Origin: an uncultured Flavobacteriaceae bacterium
Lineage (GTDB): Bacteria; Bacteroidota; Bacteroidia; Flavobacteriales; Flavobacteriaceae
Length of the DNA stretch: 64,000 bases
Direction of reading: 5' to 3'
Assembly (NCBI GenBank): GCA_943789365.1
Contig: CALSTV010000001.1
Location: 2,973,343-3,037,342, forward strand
In this document: piece by piece, positions 19,836 to 29,165 of the stretch
Numbering within the stretch: position 1 is the first letter of the stretch
How the letters are laid out: each line of letters begins with the position of its first letter
Notes under the pieces: model-generated
Database searches by the model: none
Seen by the model: only the letters and a program-made list of their open reading frames with translations
What the model was told of the DNA's origin: nothing
Made by a program: the position numbers and the translations under genes

Positions 19836-20219
19836 ATGGATTCAAAAGATACCGATATTCAGAACCGAGAAGATTTGTATGCCATTGTGTGTTTGTTTTA
19901 TGAAAAGTTGTTTTCAGATACGCAGATGGCTCCTTTTTTTAAAGCATTCAGACAGCCGGAGTCACTAGAAAAGCATTTGCAAATATTGGTGGACTTTTGG
20001 GATAATATTTTGTTTTATTCTGGAAGCTATACCAAAAACGCAATGCTTCCTCATATTGAAATGAATAAAAAGATTCCTTTTAAGAGCGAGCATTTTAAGT
20101 TGTGGATGCATTATTTTACAGAGGCAGTAGATTCGCTATATTCAGGAGAACATAGCGAAATTATAAAATCTAGAGCACAATCAATAGCTACAGTGATGCA
20201 AATTAAAATAGTTCATTGA
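19836..20219 (+). CDS. Group III truncated haemoglobin
   Basis: Cytoplasmic 2-on-2 globin that binds haem and probably oxygen or NO. Aligned by eye to Campylobacter Ctb, the key residues are present: Tyr B10 (Y22 in FYEKL), distal His E7 (H47 in EKHLQIL), proximal His F8 (H73 in MLPHIEM) and Trp G8 (W90 in FKLWMHYF). The 127-residue length is also that of Ctb. An AGGAG Shine-Dalgarno-like sequence lies two bases before the ATG, which is unusual because most genes in this window lack one. Its physiological role here (NO detoxification or oxygen handling) is inferred. Confidence 0.92.
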   Translation: MDSKDTDIQNREDLYAIVCLFYEKLFSDTQMAPFFKAFRQPESLEKHLQILVDFWDNILFYSGSYTKNAMLPHIEMNKKIPFKSEHFKLWMHYFTEAVDSLYSGEHSEIIKSRAQSIATVMQIKIVH

Positions 20220-20274
20220 TGTTGGTGTATTCCAACGTTTTTGTATTTTTAGCCAGCTAAAAACAAATAAACGT

Positions 20275-20682
20275 ATGTCAGACAATACTTATATAAATGA
20301 TGAGGTAAAAGAATACCTTCTAGAAATTGCTAAATGGACTAAACTTATAGGAATTGTAGGTTATATAGGAATCGGACTCATGATCGTAATCGCTTTCTTT
20401 ACATCTGCTTTTTTTGCAATGTTACCGGTTGCAGGAGCAGAGGATATTCCGATGAGTGTATTTTCAATAGTTTATTTCTTAATGGCGGGATTGTATTTTT
20501 TTCCTGTCAATTACCTGTTTCAGTTTAGCAAGCGACTTTCTCATTCTTTGGAGCGTGATGATACTACTTCTTTTACAGACGCATTTAGAAATTTAAAATC
20601 TCATTATAAATTTGTGGGTGTTTTTATAATTGTTGTTATGAGTATGTATGCCATTATGTTTTTAGGTTTACTATTTTTTTAA
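20275..20682 (+). CDS. Small multi-pass membrane protein, DUF5362-like
   Basis: Unknown function. The 135 residues contain a short soluble N-terminus with the pattern YLLEIAKWTKLIGIVGYIGIG, then four probable membrane segments (about 22-45, 60-80 and 112-134, with the second region possibly two short passes). An amphipathic loop rich in basic residues (FSKRLSHSLERDD) lies between the second and last segments. This arrangement fits the DUF5362 family, common in Bacteroidota, but I assign it from memory of the pattern. It lies 23 bp upstream of the KAS III-like gene on the same strand. Confidence 0.7.
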   Translation: MSDNTYINDEVKEYLLEIAKWTKLIGIVGYIGIGLMIVIAFFTSAFFAMLPVAGAEDIPMSVFSIVYFLMAGLYFFPVNYLFQFSKRLSHSLERDDTTSFTDAFRNLKSHYKFVGVFIIVVMSMYAIMFLGLLFF

Positions 20683-20705
20683 GCGAATATTAATTATCTT
20701 TTCCC

Positions 20706-21776
20706 ATGTCAATTTATTCCGTAATAAAAGGTACAGGAAGTTGTATCCCTGATCATATTGTTAAAAACTCTGATTTTCTTCAACATAACTTCTTAAACGA
20801 GGATGGAACTCCCTTTCCCAATGAAAACAAAGTTATAATTGAGAAGTTCAAACAAATAACAGGAATAGAGGAACGTCGATATGCTGACTCAAGCCAGAAT
20901 GCATCGGATTTGGCTTCTATTGCGGCAGAGAAGGCGTTGAAAGATGCTAATATAGATAAGAATACTATTGACTATATTATTGTAGCGCATAATTTTGGAG
21001 ATGTATCTGAAGGAAGTGTACAAGGAGATACATTGCCGAGTTTGGCTTCTAAAGTCAAAAATAAATTGGAAATATCTAATCCGAGTTGTGTTGCTTACGA
21101 TTTGATTTTTGGTTGTCCAGGTTGGGTTCAAGGTGTTATTCAGGCAGAAGCATTTATAAAATCAGGACTAGCTAAAAAAGTATTAGTTATTGGAACAGAA
21201 ACCCTTTCAAGAGTTGTAGATGATTTCGATAGAGATTCTATGATTTATGCAGACGGGGCAGGAGCAGTCGTCCTCGAAGCCGATGAAAATACAATAGGTA
21301 GAGGTGTGCTAAGTCACGCAGCGCAAACATTTACTGAAGAACAGGTAAACTATTTGTTTTATGGGCCTTCTTATAAGAAAAGTGATAAAAGTGGTTTGCG
21401 TTTTATTAAAATGCATGGAAGAAAAATATATGAATTTGCCTTAAACCACGTGCCATTAGCTATGAAACAAGCATTGGATCAAAGTGGTATTGGTATTGCT
21501 GAGGTGAAAAAAATATGTATTCATCAGGCAAATGAAAAAATGGATGAAGCCATAGTTAAGCGGTTTTTTAGACTTTACAAACAACCTCTTCTCGAAGGAG
21601 TGATGCCTATGTGTATAGATAAACTAGGGAATAGTTCAGTAGCAACGGTACCAACACTTTTGGATCTTATTTTAAAGGGTAATTTACCTTCGCATGAAAT
21701 AAAAAAGGGAGATGTAGTTATTTTTGCCTCCGTAGGTGCCGGAATGAATATCAACGCAGTAGTCTATAGGTTTTAA
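20706..21776 (+). CDS. 3-oxoacyl-ACP synthase III-like ketoacyl synthase
   Basis: FabH-like thiolase-fold condensing enzyme. The catalytic triad is present: C137 in IFGCPGWVQG, H273 in CIHQANEKM and N309 in KLGNSSVATV. The N-terminal fold shows GTGSCIPDHIV and GIEERRYADSSQNASDLA. With 356 residues it is slightly longer than housekeeping FabH and carries an insert near residues 100-120, so it may belong to a specialised branch (for example alkylresorcinol-, flexirubin- or hydrocarbon-type condensation) and not initiate ordinary fatty acids. The context gives no pathway partners. The fold and active site are sure; the substrate is not. Confidence 0.85.
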   Translation: MSIYSVIKGTGSCIPDHIVKNSDFLQHNFLNEDGTPFPNENKVIIEKFKQITGIEERRYADSSQNASDLASIAAEKALKDANIDKNTIDYIIVAHNFGDVSEGSVQGDTLPSLASKVKNKLEISNPSCVAYDLIFGCPGWVQGVIQAEAFIKSGLAKKVLVIGTETLSRVVDDFDRDSMIYADGAGAVVLEADENTIGRGVLSHAAQTFTEEQVNYLFYGPSYKKSDKSGLRFIKMHGRKIYEFALNHVPLAMKQALDQSGIGIAEVKKICIHQANEKMDEAIVKRFFRLYKQPLLEGVMPMCIDKLGNSSVATVPTLLDLILKGNLPSHEIKKGDVVIFASVGAGMNINAVVYRF

Positions 21777-21858
21777 TACGGTTAAGCATAAACAAAAACT
21801 TAATCGATAGAAACCATAATACAGTTCAAAATCTTTGTTGTGGGCTGTTTTCTTCGAA

Positions 21859-22560
21859 TTAATCGTATACAAACTCAATCTCAAACAACTGCGCGAGGTG
21901 CTTTGCTATTTTTTGTTTCACTTCCTTCTCAGGTATTTTTCTTCCTAGTTCAGCCTCCATAGAAGTTACCGCTTTACCTTTGATACCACAGGGAATAATA
22001 TTGTCGAAATACCCTAGGTCTACATTTACATTCAATGCAAAACCGTGCATGCTTACCCAGCGACTACAACGAACCCCTAAAGCACATATCTTTCGTGCAA
22101 ATGGAGTCCCAACGTCGAACCAAACACCCGTTTCGCCAGGACTTCGTTCAGCTTTCAGCCCATAATCTTTTAGTGTTAACACAATAGCCTCTTCAAGGAA
22201 ACGAAGGTATTTATGTATGTCGGTAAAAAAATTCTCTAAATCAAAAATAGGGTACCCCACAATTTGACCGGGGCCATGATAGGTAATGTCTCCACCACGA
22301 TTACTTTTATAAAAGGTAGCTCCTTTTTCTTTGAGTTGATTTTCATTCAGTAGCAAATTACTTAAATCACCACTTTTACCCAGCGTATACACATGAGGAT
22401 GTTCCACAAAAAGCAGGTAGTTTTCTGTGGCGAAAGAAGTATCGTTGTTTCGATTCGCCATTTTAGCAGCGACAATAGTGTCAAAAATGGAAACTTGAGT
22501 ATCCCATGCTTCTTGGTATCCGATGGACCCTAGGTCTTGTATAAACACTTTTTTGTTCAT
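21859..22560 (-). CDS. lipB: Octanoyl-[acyl-carrier-protein]:protein N-octanoyltransferase
   Basis: First step of lipoic acid synthesis: transfers octanoate from ACP to lipoyl domains of 2-oxo acid dehydrogenases and the glycine cleavage system. The family signature RGGDITYHGPGQ is at residues 88-99; the catalytic lysine is K157 (ARKICALGVR) and the acyl-binding cysteine is C181 (IIPCGIKGKAVTSM). A length of 233 residues is typical. The gene stands alone, convergent with the KAS III-like gene and divergent from gldA; lipA is not in the window. Confidence 0.96.
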   Translation of the reverse strand: MNKKVFIQDLGSIGYQEAWDTQVSIFDTIVAAKMANRNNDTSFATENYLLFVEHPHVYTLGKSGDLSNLLLNENQLKEKGATFYKSNRGGDITYHGPGQIVGYPIFDLENFFTDIHKYLRFLEEAIVLTLKDYGLKAERSPGETGVWFDVGTPFARKICALGVRCSRWVSMHGFALNVNVDLGYFDNIIPCGIKGKAVTSMEAELGRKIPEKEVKQKIAKHLAQLFEIEFVYD

Positions 22561-22673
22561 GGTACGTTTCTTGAAAAACAGTAATGTATTAAGAATGCAA
22601 ATGTCCGAAAAATAACTGAATTTAGTGAGGTCTTATTCAGAAGAGATTTCTATAGTACTTTCAGATATTAATG

Positions 22674-22681
22674 TATTTTTG
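22674..22681 (+). promoter_or_regulatory. TAnnTTTG -7 element of gldA
   Basis: TATTTTTG ends 16 bp before the gldA ATG, which would give a leader of about a dozen bases. No TTG -33 element is seen. Confidence 0.5.
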
Positions 22682-22697
22682 TTTTTAAATAGTAGGT

Positions 22698-23591
22698 ATG
22701 TCGGTAAAAGTTTCAAATATTTCAAAAGTATACAAAGAGCAAAGAGCATTAAACGATGTTTCTTTTGAAATTCAACAAGGGGAAATAGTTGGTCTTTTAG
22801 GTCCAAACGGTGCAGGAAAATCAACGTTGATGAAAATTCTTACGGGGTATCTCTTACCTTCGTCGGGAGACTTGACTGTGTTTGAAAGCTCTGTAATTAA
22901 TACACCTATCGAAGTACAGAAAGAAATTGGGTATTTACCAGAGCACAATCCGCTTTATGATGATATGTATGTGCGTGAATATTTACAATTTGTTTGTGAG
23001 TTACATAAGATTTCTAAGAAATTGGTGGAGAAAGTTATTCTCAAGGTAGGCTTGCAGTTGGAAGCGCATAAAAAAATTCATGAACTTTCAAAAGGCTATC
23101 AGCAACGGGTTGGTTTAGCTGCAGCCATTGTACACGATCCACAAGTATTGGTGTTAGACGAACCTACTACTGGGTTAGATCCAAATCAACTACTAGAAAT
23201 ACGGTCCTTAATCAAAGAACTAGGTGCTGAAAAAATTGTATTGTTTTCAACGCATATACTTCAAGAAGTGGAAGCCGTCTGTGAGCGAGTTTTAGTACTT
23301 AAAAAAGGTGTAATTGTGGCTGATGAAAAATTGGCGGACTTGAAAGCCCAACAAGTACAAATCATAGAGGTTGGATTTGACTTTCAAATTGAAGAACGCG
23401 TTTTTCAATCAATTCCCAACATAGAAAGTGTTTTGAATGTGGGACAAAACAACTGGGAACTCAGTTTTTCGACACAAGAAGATATGCGTTCTGAAGTTTT
23501 CGATTTTGCAACAAAAAACGGTTTGAAAATAGTTCAGCTAAACAGTAAAAACAAAAACTTAGAAAGCTTGTTTCGAGAATTGACACTATAA
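22698..23591 (+). CDS. gldA: Gliding motility ABC transporter ATP-binding protein GldA
   Basis: ATPase of the GldA-GldF-GldG ABC transporter first linked to Flavobacterium gliding. Walker A is GPNGAGKST at residues 35-43, the Q-loop region follows, the ABC signature is LSKGYQQRV (130-138), Walker B is LVLDEPT (151-157) and the H-loop is in FSTHILQEVEAV. The C-terminal 80 residues form the accessory domain seen in GldA (length about 297). gldF and gldG, the membrane partners, are not adjacent, as is also true in other flavobacteria. The call of GldA over a generic ABC ATPase rests on overall similarity and length. Confidence 0.85.
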   Translation: MSVKVSNISKVYKEQRALNDVSFEIQQGEIVGLLGPNGAGKSTLMKILTGYLLPSSGDLTVFESSVINTPIEVQKEIGYLPEHNPLYDDMYVREYLQFVCELHKISKKLVEKVILKVGLQLEAHKKIHELSKGYQQRVGLAAAIVHDPQVLVLDEPTTGLDPNQLLEIRSLIKELGAEKIVLFSTHILQEVEAVCERVLVLKKGVIVADEKLADLKAQQVQIIEVGFDFQIEERVFQSIPNIESVLNVGQNNWELSFSTQEDMRSEVFDFATKNGLKIVQLNSKNKNLESLFRELTL

Positions 23592-23592
23592 T

Positions 23593-24630
23593 TTAACCAG
23601 CAACTTCATCTACCTTAAGTCTCGGGTTGGCGGCAACCCCTGCATGGCTGTATTGTGCTTCCAGATATTTATAATAACCTGCAATTGCAATCATACCAGC
23701 ATTGTCTGTCGTGTATTCAAATTTTGGAATATAAGTGGTCCAATTGTATTTGTTTTCCGTTTCTTTTAAACGTTTTCTAATTTCTGAGTTTGCAGAAACA
23801 CCGCCAGCAATTGCCACATGTTTGATGCCTGTCTCTTTTACAGCATTTTTTAATTTGTCCATCAAAATAGAAACAATGGTGTCTTGGATGGAGGCACAAA
23901 TATCAAAGAGGTTTTCTTCAATAAACTTTGGGTTTTCTTTTTCTTGCTTTTGTATAAAGTATAAGAATGCTGTTTTCAATCCGCTAAAACTAAAATCTAA
24001 AGGTCCAACCCTAGGTTTTGTGAATTGAAATGCCTTGGGGTTTCCTTGTTTTGCATATTTATCAATAAGTGGTCCTCCTGGATAGGGGAGATTCAATATT
24101 TTTGCCGATTTGTCGAAAGCCTCTCCAACAGCATCATCGATAGTTTCGCCTAACACGGTCATTTTAAAATAATCTTCAACTTTTACAATTTGCGTATGTC
24201 CACCACTAATGGTCAAACATAAAAATGGAAAAGGAGGTTTTTCGCAACCTTCTTCCTTGATAAAATGCGCCAAAACATGTCCTTGCATATGATTGATGTC
24301 TAATAAAGGAATGTTTAAAGACAAGGCAAGAGACTTTGCAAATGAAGTTCCAACAAGCAACGAACCCATAAGACCAGGTCCGCGTGTAAAAGCTATGGCA
24401 TTTAAGTCTTTTTTGTCGATATTTGCCTTTTGAATAGCTTGTTGCACCACAGGAACAATATTTTGTTGATGTGCTCTTGAAGCCAATTCAGGAACAACCC
24501 CTCCATATTCAGCATGGATTTTTTGATTAGCGATACAGTTAGAGCGTATTTCGTCATTGCAGATTACTGCGGCACTAGTATCGTCACATGAAGATTCAAT
24601 AGCTAGAATATAAATAGGTTTTTCCATCAT
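23593..24630 (-). CDS. tsaD: tRNA N6-adenosine threonylcarbamoyltransferase
   Basis: Catalytic subunit that transfers the threonylcarbamoyl group to A37 of ANN-decoding tRNAs. The N-terminus IESSCDDTSAAV, the metal-binding histidines H114 and H118 (INHMQGHVLAH), the ATP-binding stretch ISGGHTQIV and the DDAVGEAFDK and AGGVSANSEIR motifs are all present. A length of 345 residues is normal. Two adjacent ATGs start the gene; either fits. It converges on gldA with one base between stops and is divergent from tamB, a usual arrangement in flavobacteria. A Sua5/TsaC-type protein for the previous step of the pathway is encoded at 51.9 kb. Confidence 0.97.
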   Translation of the reverse strand: MMEKPIYILAIESSCDDTSAAVICNDEIRSNCIANQKIHAEYGGVVPELASRAHQQNIVPVVQQAIQKANIDKKDLNAIAFTRGPGLMGSLLVGTSFAKSLALSLNIPLLDINHMQGHVLAHFIKEEGCEKPPFPFLCLTISGGHTQIVKVEDYFKMTVLGETIDDAVGEAFDKSAKILNLPYPGGPLIDKYAKQGNPKAFQFTKPRVGPLDFSFSGLKTAFLYFIQKQEKENPKFIEENLFDICASIQDTIVSILMDKLKNAVKETGIKHVAIAGGVSANSEIRKRLKETENKYNWTTYIPKFEYTTDNAGMIAIAGYYKYLEAQYSHAGVAANPRLKVDEVAG

Positions 24631-24668
24631 TTTACAATAAATTAGGCATCTTATTTGCTAATAGAACA

Positions 24669-24676
24669 CAAAGTTA
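24669..24676 (-). promoter_or_regulatory. TAnnTTTG -7 element of tsaD
   Basis: The minus strand reads TAACTTTG, 38 bp upstream of the tsaD ATG. It lies inside the stretch that probably also encodes or precedes the true N-terminus of tamB on the other strand. Confidence 0.45.
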
Positions 24677-24727
24677 CAGCATATCAAACGAATTAGGAAA
24701 ATACTCATCAAAATTTTAGCAATACTT

Positions 24728-27700
24728 TTGCTATTTCTGGTTACTGCAAGTTTTCTCTTATCAAGACCTACAGTGCAAACCTATTTGGGAGAAAAAGTGA
24801 CGGCCATCTTGAAAGATACCTATGATGTCCATATTGCTGTAGAGAAGATGGAAATTTCTTTTTTAGGGGAACTTAATTTGGATGGAATCTTGATAAAAGA
24901 CCATCACAATGATACTTTGATCACCGTACGACGTTTAGAGAGTTCGTTAAATGATATTCGGTCACTTTTAAATAATAAATTAGCGCTTAATGATGTAGTG
25001 TTATATGATGGAATTTTAACCATGAAAACCTATAAAGGTGAAGACACAAATAGTCTAACCGTATTTTCTAGAAAATTTGCTAGAGATAAAAAAACAAAGA
25101 AAAAACCATTTCTGTTAGATGCAAATAACATTCGATTGAATGGGATTACTTATGAATTGCTGGATGAAAATAGAAAAACAGAACAACTAGTCGTGTATTA
25201 TAAAAATATAATAGGTGACATTAACGATTTCTCACTTGTTGGTTCTTCTGTCTCGGCTGCAGTCAGTAATATTGAATTAATCGATAATAATGGATTGGTC
25301 GCGAATAACTTGACAGTCGATTTTTCATATACACCCTCCCAAATGAAATTTAAGAAGGTTGTGTTGGAAACCGACTATTCGCAACTTAATTTCGATATGG
25401 TATTTGATTATACCAGCGATGACTTAAAAGATTTTAACAATAAGGTACTAATAGACGCCAATGTACATGATTCGTTTATTTCATTGATAGACCTTAAAAA
25501 ATTATACAAAGAATTTGGAGGTGAAGAACAATTGTTTTTTTCTTCTGGATTTAAAGGAAGTCTAAATGATTTTAAATTGACACATTTAGACTTGTATTCC
25601 AATACAAACCTAAAAGTAAAAGGGAATTATCACTTTGTCAATGCGATAGATAGAAAGAAAGGTTTTGTATTAAATGGTATGAGCGATGAATTGACATCGA
25701 ATTATGCTCAGGTAAAAAAACTCTTGCCTAACCTTATAGGAAAAAATTTACCTTCTGAATTTAAAAAAATAGGGAACTTTACAATCAATGGAGCCACACT
25801 TATCACAAATACAAAACTAGAAATAGATATAGCCATAAAGTCTATGATAGGGAAAGCCAAAGTCGATTTGGAACTTACAAATATTGACAATATTGACGAA
25901 GCCGCTTATGAAGGAAATGTACGTGTTTCAAATTTAGAATTTGGCAAGTTGCTCAATGATGCAAATGTTGGGAAACTCTCATTTGAAGGAAAAGTAAAAG
26001 GTGAGGGATTTAAACTTGAAAACATCAATACGACCTTGATTGGAACCGTATATAAACATCAATACAAAGGGTATACTTATAAAAATATTGAAGTAAATGG
26101 GGTATTGAAAAATAAACTGTTTAATGGAGATTTAAAGGTAAACGACCCTAATTTTAAATTTGATTTTAACGGTTTGGCAGATTTGTCTTCCGATGTAAAC
26201 AAGTTTGATTTTAAAGCGAAAGTAGCCTATGCAGATTTTAAACAATTAAACTTATTTGAAAGAGATAGCATTGCGATTGTGCGTGGGGAAATAGCAATTG
26301 ACCTAACGGGTAATACCATTGATGACATTGTGGGGACTGCAAACTTTAAGAACGCTAGTTATACGAATGAACGCCAAGAAATAGTCTTTGATGAGTTCAC
26401 ATTGAGTTCTTCTATAGAAAATAAAGTAAAAAGTATTCAAATTGATTCAAAAGATATTGTCAATGGGGGTGTGAAAGGGGAGTTTAAGTTGACAGATGTG
26501 CATAAGTTGGTGCGGAATGCAATGGGAAGTATGATGACCAATTACAAACCCCTAAAAGTGGCTGAAAATCAATATTTGGAGTTTGATTTTCACATATATA
26601 ATCAAGTCGTTTCAGCGCTTTTGCCCAATGTGCAACTAGCATCTAGTGCCCTTTTAAAAGGAAAAGTAATTGAGTCGAACAACGAAGTGAAACTGTTGTT
26701 CAAAACACCAAAAATGAAATACAATCGAACCTATATAGATAGTATTCATTTACAATTAGACAATAAAAACCCAGTGTTGAATACAAACTTTTCAATCCGT
26801 AAAATTAAATCACCTGCTTACACCTTAAATGATATCAATATTTATAATAAAACATTGAACGATACACTGTTTTTTAGATCCGATTTTACAGGAGGTGCTG
26901 AAAATAAGGAACGCTTTGGAATGTCACTCTATTATACGATAGACACATTGAATAATTCCGTCTTAGGTGTTCAAAAATCAAAAGTAGAATTCAAAAACAA
27001 AGAATGGTATTTTAACCCCTTAAATGATAAAAACAATAAAGTTGTATTCGATTTGCGAAAGGATGAATTCTCATTTGAGAAATTTGTTTTTGTGACCGGG
27101 GACCAAGAGATTCAATTTGAAGGCGTACTGAGAGATTCTACCTATAAAGATTTGTCATTGAGTTTTGAACGCGTAAACCTAGATGCCATAATGCCAAAAA
27201 TTGATAGCTTATCATTAGACGGTGAATTAAATGGAGCGTTTCGTTTCAAACAAGAGAAGGGAGAATACAACCCTTTTGGAAAGGCAAATATTGCCAACTT
27301 TAGTATCAATGACGCGCTGCAAGGTGATATGAATATGGCTGTAGAAGCTGAAGATTCCTATGAGAAATACAAAGTAGACTTTCAATTACACAGTGAATCC
27401 TATAGAAGTTTACACGCCCATGGAATTGTAGATTTAGAACCAAAACAACCACTTATTGATTTAATTGTACAACTAAAAGATTTTAAACTGAATGCATTTA
27501 GCCCCTTAGGAAAAAATGTACTTTCAAAACTGAGAGGGGTCGCTACAGGGAATTTTGAAGTAATAGGTGCACTATTGAACCCTCAAATGAATGGGCAAGT
27601 GACCTTGTTCGATGCCGGATTTAATTTTCCGTATTTAAATGTAGACTATGGTATTGAAAATGGTACCAATGTGCTATTAAAAGAACAATCATTTGTTTTT

Positions 27701-29134
27701 GAAAATTTAGAAATTGAAGACTCACAATTCAAAACCAAAGGACTTATGAATGGGCAAATAAGTCACAGTGCTTTTAAAGATTGGCAGTTGAATTTGCAAT
27801 TGAAATCTGATAAATTGTTGGTATTGAATACAGAAGATGGAGAAGATGTTGATTACTATGGCACAGGTTTTATTCAAGGATTAGCAAATTTCAAGGGACC
27901 GACAAATGATTTAAGGATTGATGTAAAGGCCAAAACCTTAGCAGGAACAAAATTTGTGATTCCTTTAAGTGATGTAAAGGCTGTTGAGAATTCTAAGCTA
28001 ATTCATTTTAAAGTGGATACAAAGGAAACCCTTGAGGATAGCTTTTTCGATACAGAAGTTCTCATAGAAAAATTGCAAGGAATCTCATTGAATTTTGATC
28101 TAGATGTAACTACAGATGCAGAAGCTGAAGTGGTAATTGATAGAGTTTCTGGAAGTTCATTAAAAGGAACCGGAACAGGGAATTTGCTTATTGAGATAGA
28201 CACAAAAGGTACATTTAATATGTATGGAGATTACAAAATTGAAAAAGGAATCTATAACTTTATATATGGAGGTATAATCAACAAACCTTTTGAAGTAAAA
28301 AAGGGGGGCATGGTATCGTGGGAAGGAGACCCAATGAATGCCAACCTAAACCTACAAGCCGTACACCGCGTAAAGGCAAATCCAAAAGTACTATTGAACG
28401 ATTTGAATACGAATCGTAAAATTGCTGTGGATCTTATTACGGATATCAAAGGAACCTTGTTTAATTCAACAGAAGAATTTAGTATTGAAATCCCAAATTC
28501 GAGTTCAACTGTGGCAACCGAATTGGCATTTGTTCTAAATGACAATGATGAAAACACCACACTGAGACAGTTTTTTTCTTTGTTGATTTCTAAAAGCTTT
28601 TTTAACGAAGATAATTTAGCTTCCAATGGAAATTCAGCGATTACAGGAACAACGTCCGATATTATTTCTGGTGCCTTGTCTGATATATTTAATGAAGAAG
28701 GGGATAAGTTTCAAATAGATCTTGGATACACATCTGGAGAGAAAAATGACGTAGAAACGTTAAATATTGACAACCAAGTAGATATTTCGTTAAAAACACA
28801 GATCAATGACAAGATATTGATTGATGGGAATTTAGGAGTGCCCGTAGGAACCAAAACCCAGTCAAGTGTTATAGGTGAAGTTAAAGTTGAGTTTTTGGTA
28901 GATGATGATGGGAATTTAAGGTATACCGTTTTTAATAGACAAAATGAAATTCAATATTCAGAAGAAGAAGGGTACACACAAGGCGTCGGCTTAATTTATC
29001 AAATTGATTTTGGAAACCTTAAAGAAATGTTCTCCAAATTTGGCTTAAAGAGAAAAAAAAGAAATACTTTTGGCGAATCTGAAGACGGTACAACAGACGA
29101 TGAATTGATTTTGGTAGTACCTTCAATTTTATAA
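24728..29134 (+). CDS. tamB: Translocation and assembly module protein TamB
   Basis: Very large inner-membrane-anchored periplasmic protein of the AsmA/TamB bridge family, which links the inner membrane to TamA/BamA-type barrels and carries lipids or assists barrel assembly. At least 1468 residues of long beta-rich repeats are seen, ending in the DUF490 domain (GTFNMYGDYKIEKGIYNF at about residue 1165, ITGTTSDIISGALSDIF and a barrel-like end LGYTSGEKND). The only conventional start is the TTG used here, but it cuts into the membrane anchor: the frame is open upstream to 24665 and encodes KRIRKILIKILAILLLF, which looks like the real N-terminus (see findings). Divergent from tsaD. Confidence 0.9.
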   Translation: MLFLVTASFLLSRPTVQTYLGEKVTAILKDTYDVHIAVEKMEISFLGELNLDGILIKDHHNDTLITVRRLESSLNDIRSLLNNKLALNDVVLYDGILTMKTYKGEDTNSLTVFSRKFARDKKTKKKPFLLDANNIRLNGITYELLDENRKTEQLVVYYKNIIGDINDFSLVGSSVSAAVSNIELIDNNGLVANNLTVDFSYTPSQMKFKKVVLETDYSQLNFDMVFDYTSDDLKDFNNKVLIDANVHDSFISLIDLKKLYKEFGGEEQLFFSSGFKGSLNDFKLTHLDLYSNTNLKVKGNYHFVNAIDRKKGFVLNGMSDELTSNYAQVKKLLPNLIGKNLPSEFKKIGNFTINGATLITNTKLEIDIAIKSMIGKAKVDLELTNIDNIDEAAYEGNVRVSNLEFGKLLNDANVGKLSFEGKVKGEGFKLENINTTLIGTVYKHQYKGYTYKNIEVNGVLKNKLFNGDLKVNDPNFKFDFNGLADLSSDVNKFDFKAKVAYADFKQLNLFERDSIAIVRGEIAIDLTGNTIDDIVGTANFKNASYTNERQEIVFDEFTLSSSIENKVKSIQIDSKDIVNGGVKGEFKLTDVHKLVRNAMGSMMTNYKPLKVAENQYLEFDFHIYNQVVSALLPNVQLASSALLKGKVIESNNEVKLLFKTPKMKYNRTYIDSIHLQLDNKNPVLNTNFSIRKIKSPAYTLNDINIYNKTLNDTLFFRSDFTGGAENKERFGMSLYYTIDTLNNSVLGVQKSKVEFKNKEWYFNPLNDKNNKVVFDLRKDEFSFEKFVFVTGDQEIQFEGVLRDSTYKDLSLSFERVNLDAIMPKIDSLSLDGELNGAFRFKQEKGEYNPFGKANIANFSINDALQGDMNMAVEAEDSYEKYKVDFQLHSESYRSLHAHGIVDLEPKQPLIDLIVQLKDFKLNAFSPLGKNVLSKLRGVATGNFEVIGALLNPQMNGQVTLFDAGFNFPYLNVDYGIENGTNVLLKEQSFVFENLEIEDSQFKTKGLMNGQISHSAFKDWQLNLQLKSDKLLVLNTEDGEDVDYYGTGFIQGLANFKGPTNDLRIDVKAKTLAGTKFVIPLSDVKAVENSKLIHFKVDTKETLEDSFFDTEVLIEKLQGISLNFDLDVTTDAEAEVVIDRVSGSSLKGTGTGNLLIEIDTKGTFNMYGDYKIEKGIYNFIYGGIINKPFEVKKGGMVSWEGDPMNANLNLQAVHRVKANPKVLLNDLNTNRKIAVDLITDIKGTLFNSTEEFSIEIPNSSSTVATELAFVLNDNDENTTLRQFFSLLISKSFFNEDNLASNGNSAITGTTSDIISGALSDIFNEEGDKFQIDLGYTSGEKNDVETLNIDNQVDISLKTQINDKILIDGNLGVPVGTKTQSSVIGEVKVEFLVDDDGNLRYTVFNRQNEIQYSEEEGYTQGVGLIYQIDFGNLKEMFSKFGLKRKKRNTFGESEDGTTDDELILVVPSIL

Positions 29135-29165
29135 ATGAGTACATATTAATATTGAGCATTAACAT

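Noticed and set aside
28252..28626. 124-codon minus-strand frame inside tamB
   Set aside because: Lies wholly within the DUF490 coding region of tamB and shows no domain, signal or start context.
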